Origin: Acidimicrobiia bacterium UBA4744
GTDB taxonomy: Bacteria; Actinomycetota; Acidimicrobiia; Spongiisociales; UBA4744
Length of the DNA: 6,218 bases
Direction: 5' to 3'
Assembly (NCBI GenBank): GCA_002403855.1
Contig: DHIO01000044.1
Location: 1 to 6,218, forward strand
The notes below the pieces were generated by a model. It was not told the origin of the DNA, did not search any database, and worked only from the letters and a program-made list of their open reading frames with translations. Position 1 is the stretch's first letter. Each line of letters starts with the position of its first letter. This document shows positions 5,740 through 6,218 of this stretch, piece by piece. Both the position numbers and the translations under genes were made by a program.

Positions 5740-6218
5740 CTAGAGCTCGGTGAAGGTCTCGAAGATCTGGATGGCGGCCGGACCCAGCAAGACTATGAAG
5801 AGGGCCGGGAAGATGCAGAACACCAGCGGGAACACCATCTTCACCGGAGCAGCAAAGGCTTTCTCCTGAGCGCGCTGACGGCGCTGGACGCGCATCTCGT
5901 CGGCCTGCACCCGCAGCACCTGGGCGATGGCCACACCGAAGGCCTCGGCCTGCATCATGGCCAGCAGGAACGAGCGCAGTTCGTCCAGGTCGGTACGCTC
6001 GAGCAGGTGCCGCATCGCATCCCGGCGGCTCACCCCCACCCGGGTCTCCTGCAACATGCGGAAGAACTCCTCCGACAGCGGCCCCGGCACCGTCCCGACC
6101 ACCCGGGCCAGCGCTGCGTCGAATCCCAGGCCGGCCTCGACGCTGATCACCAGCAGGTCGAGGACGTCGGGAAGGGCCCTCTGCATGGCCGAACGCCGGT
6201 CGTCGATCTTGCGGGTCA
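5740..6218 (-). CDS. tadC: TadC-like pilus assembly platform protein, C-terminal part (cut by window edge)
   Basis: The frame enters from the right edge and ends at TAG (5742-5740); about 158 residues are visible of a protein usually near 300. It reads RRSAMQRALPDVLDLLVISVEAGLGFDAALARV, the typical start of the GspF/T2SF domain of TadC. A cytoplasmic helical part with R...EA.G..ia..LR.Q follows, then the terminal membrane hairpin in KMVFPLVFCIFPALFIVLLGPAAIQIFE. The ATG at 6186 is internal to this domain and not a real start. TadC pairs with TadB in the inner membrane as the platform on which the TadA ATPase drives Flp pilus assembly; both genes would be expected just right of the window. TadC is preferred over TadB because of the ALPDxLDLLVISVEAGLGFDAAL signature. 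Confidence 0.9.
   Translation of the reverse strand, partial: TRKIDDRRSAMQRALPDVLDLLVISVEAGLGFDAALARVVGTVPGPLSEEFFRMLQETRVGVSRRDAMRHLLERTDLDELRSFLLAMMQAEAFGVAIAQVLRVQADEMRVQRRQRAQEKAFAAPVKMVFPLVFCIFPALFIVLLGPAAIQIFETFTEL

Noticed and set aside
5730..5740. GGGG-AAA-CCCC palindrome between the tadC stop and the next start
   Set aside because: Too small, with a three-base loop and no T-run, and it lies in a 12-base gap between probably co-transcribed genes; not credible as a terminator.
4613..5743. Plus-strand open frame of 376 codons opposite the membrane-protein gene
   Set aside because: Its translation is Ser/Thr/Arg/Pro-rich with no helices or motifs, whereas the minus-strand frame gives a coherent polytopic membrane protein.
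5740..6186. A complete 148-residue protein starting at ATG 6186
   Set aside because: The frame stays open to the right edge and the residues before this Met belong to the same TadC domain, so it is the C-terminal part of a longer gene.

Overview
The window is high-GC bacterial DNA, most consistent with an actinobacterium. The evidence is strongly GC-biased third codon positions in most genes, GTG starts, apparently leaderless starts, a hairpin terminator without a U-tract, and an actinobacterial-style Flp/TadC locus. I cannot place it more precisely; an environmental lineage such as Acidimicrobiia is only a guess. There are no RNA genes, insertion sequences, CRISPR arrays or attachment sites. 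The window is gene-dense, with no gene-free stretch above about 100 bases.

Left part (1-1570): a polytopic membrane protein resembling GT-C glycosyltransferases, cut by the left edge, runs rightward. It converges on, and overlaps by 46 bases, the dephospho-CoA kinase gene coaE, which runs leftward. The 26-base gap between the GTG of coaE and the ATG of the next gene appears to hold two divergent, mirror-placed -10 elements sharing the same TA step.

Middle (1597-4302): a membrane-anchored NarL-type histidine kinase and its LuxR/NarL-type response regulator overlap by ATGA. After a 99-base gap come two small Flp-type pilin genes. That gap carries a plausible extended -10 promoter and an inverted repeat at an activator-like position. 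The second pilin has an unusual Ala in place of Gly at the predicted prepilin cleavage site. A strong hairpin closes the pilin unit.

Right part (4360-6218): on the minus strand, the 3' half of a TadC-like inner-membrane platform gene (cut by the right edge) is followed 12 bases later by a 455-residue polytopic membrane protein of unknown function. This looks like the distal end of a tad pilus assembly operon converging on the pilin genes.

Together the right two-thirds reads as one end of a Tad/Flp pilus locus: pilin subunits, part of the assembly machine, and a two-component system that may control the pilins. The regulatory link is inference from adjacency and promoter architecture. I see no clear evidence of a wholly new system; the most unusual points are the non-canonical second pilin, the possible shared bidirectional promoter, and the uncharacterised membrane protein beside tadC.
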